DNA of 43,944 nt, from NCBI GenBank assembly GCA_024235915.1, contig JACKLO010000029.1, forward strand, positions 1-43,944, given 5' to 3'. Below the pieces are notes generated by a model. The model did not search any database. It was given only the letters and a program-made list of their open reading frames with translations, and had not been told where the DNA came from. The stretch's first letter is position 1, and every line of letters begins with the position of its first letter. This document shows positions 43,365 through 43,944 of the stretch, piece after piece. A program made the translations under genes and the position numbers. The DNA comes from Burkholderiaceae bacterium (GTDB lineage: Bacteria; Pseudomonadota; Gammaproteobacteria; Burkholderiales; Burkholderiaceae_C).

Positions 43365-43944
43365 CAGAAAGCCTCCAGGGGCATGGACATCACCGCGTCG
43401 GCGCCGGCAACGACGCTGTCGCGCTGGCCGGGTACGCGGCTGAGGATGTGGTCGGCGTAGAAGCGCGCGGTGGCGATCTTGGCGCGCATGAACTCTGCGT
43501 CCTCCCCGGCGGCGAGCTTGTCTTCGGCCACCATCAGCGCGCGCGCCATCTGCCAGCCGGCCATCAGGTTGCCGGCCAGCATCAGGTAGGGCACGCTGCC
43601 GGCATAGACGCCACCCGGGTTCGCCTTTCCTTCGGCGGCCATCCAGTTCACGACGTCGACGAAGGCCTCACGCGCGGCACGCAGGCGCAGCAGCATGCTG
43701 CGGGCGGCCACGCTGTCGCGCTTCGCCAGATCGGCCTCCGTGGCCTCGATCTGGCCGGCGATGGCCCTGGCCGCAGCACCGCCGTCGCGCACGGTCTTGC
43801 GCCCCACCAGGTCATTGGCCTGGATGGCCGTCGTGCCTTCGTAGATGGTCAGGATCTTGGCGTCGCGGTACATCTGCGCCACGCCGGTCTCCTCGATGAA
43901 GCCCATGCCACCGTGCACCTGCACCGCCAGGCTGCTGACCTCCA
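43364..43944 (-). CDS. Acyl-CoA dehydrogenase, C-terminal part (cut by window edge)
   Basis: The visible part is the C-terminal end of a flavin acyl-CoA dehydrogenase, with the frame open to the window edge. The conserved block QVHGGMGFIEETGVAQMYRD is followed by AKILTIYEGTTAIQANDLVG, where the glutamate of IYEGTT is the position used as catalytic base in many family members. The C-terminal extension (about 130 residues after that) is helical and resembles long acyl-CoA dehydrogenases of the FadE-like or DMSP-CoA dehydrogenase type. The ATG nearest the edge is internal, not the start. It heads the visible operon. Confidence 0.92.
   Translation of the reverse strand, partial: EVSSLAVQVHGGMGFIEETGVAQMYRDAKILTIYEGTTAIQANDLVGRKTVRDGGAAARAIAGQIEATEADLAKRDSVAARSMLLRLRAAREAFVDVVNWMAAEGKANPGGVYAGSVPYLMLAGNLMAGWQMARALMVAEDKLAAGEDAEFMRAKIATARFYADHILSRVPGQRDSVVAGADAVMSMPLEAF

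Overview
The window is a gene-dense, visibly GC-rich stretch of bacterial chromosome. Gene order and protein character point to a betaproteobacterium of the order Burkholderiales. Pointers are the ndk-rlmN-pilW-rodZ-ispG-hisS-yfgM-bamB-der-hfq-hflX-hflK-hflC-hisZ-purA series, HisZ-type histidine regulation, and sucA-sucB-lpdA with zapE next to it. I cannot name a genus or species from sequence alone. Nearly all of it is housekeeping. I see no phage, insertion sequence, integrase, CRISPR array, toxin-antitoxin pair or defence island.

Layout. 1-3667 (+): the 3' end of an amidase, a DadA-like FAD amino-acid dehydrogenase, and a bifunctional NAD(P)HX repair enzyme. 3743-6176: RNase R (-), with tRNA-Leu(CAG) divergent from it and followed by a clear terminator. 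6332-27756: a long minus-strand block that in transcription order runs rluD, scpB, rluB, ndk, rlmN, pilW, rodZ, ispG, hisS, yfgM, bamB, der, hfq, hflX, hflK, hflC, a DUF2065 gene, a secreted M43-type metalloprotease, hisZ, purA and a purine-type phosphoribosyltransferase. Many neighbours overlap by 4-8 bases, so translational coupling is likely. The metalloprotease is the one gene there that looks accessory, and it has its own promoter-like box and terminator hairpin. 27800-28606 (+): bamD. 28637-30828 (-): a DinG/YoaA helicase and a DUF465 protein. 30868-31632 (+): a PP2C phosphatase. 31633-38742 (-): sucA, sucB, a small SHOCT-PspC membrane protein, lpdA and zapE, so the 2-oxoglutarate dehydrogenase operon carries an extra membrane gene. 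38992-41038 (+): a small cysteine-cluster protein and an orphan peptide-type ABC substrate-binding protein. 41139-43944 (-): a probable catabolic operon of acyl-CoA dehydrogenase (truncated by the window edge), nitronate monooxygenase and amidohydrolase.

Functions that work together: outer-membrane assembly (BamB, BamD, YfgM), cell shape and pili (RodZ, PilW), RNA control (Hfq, RNase R, RlmN, RluB, RluD, HflX), membrane protein quality control (HflKC), nucleotide supply (PurA, Ndk, PRTase), and the TCA cycle (SucA, SucB, LpdA).

I did not find a convincing undescribed multi-gene system. The best leads are small: an RNase R without its N-terminal HTH domain whose start region has a good Shine-Dalgarno facing AUC rather than AUG and overlaps the tRNA-Leu promoter; the metalloprotease wedged into the hfl-hisZ cluster; a 12-bp perfect palindrome upstream of sucA; a PspC-type protein inside the sucAB-lpdA operon; and an in-frame 42-bp duplication in rluB. 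No intergenic stretch exceeds 300 bases; the longest is 38743-38991.
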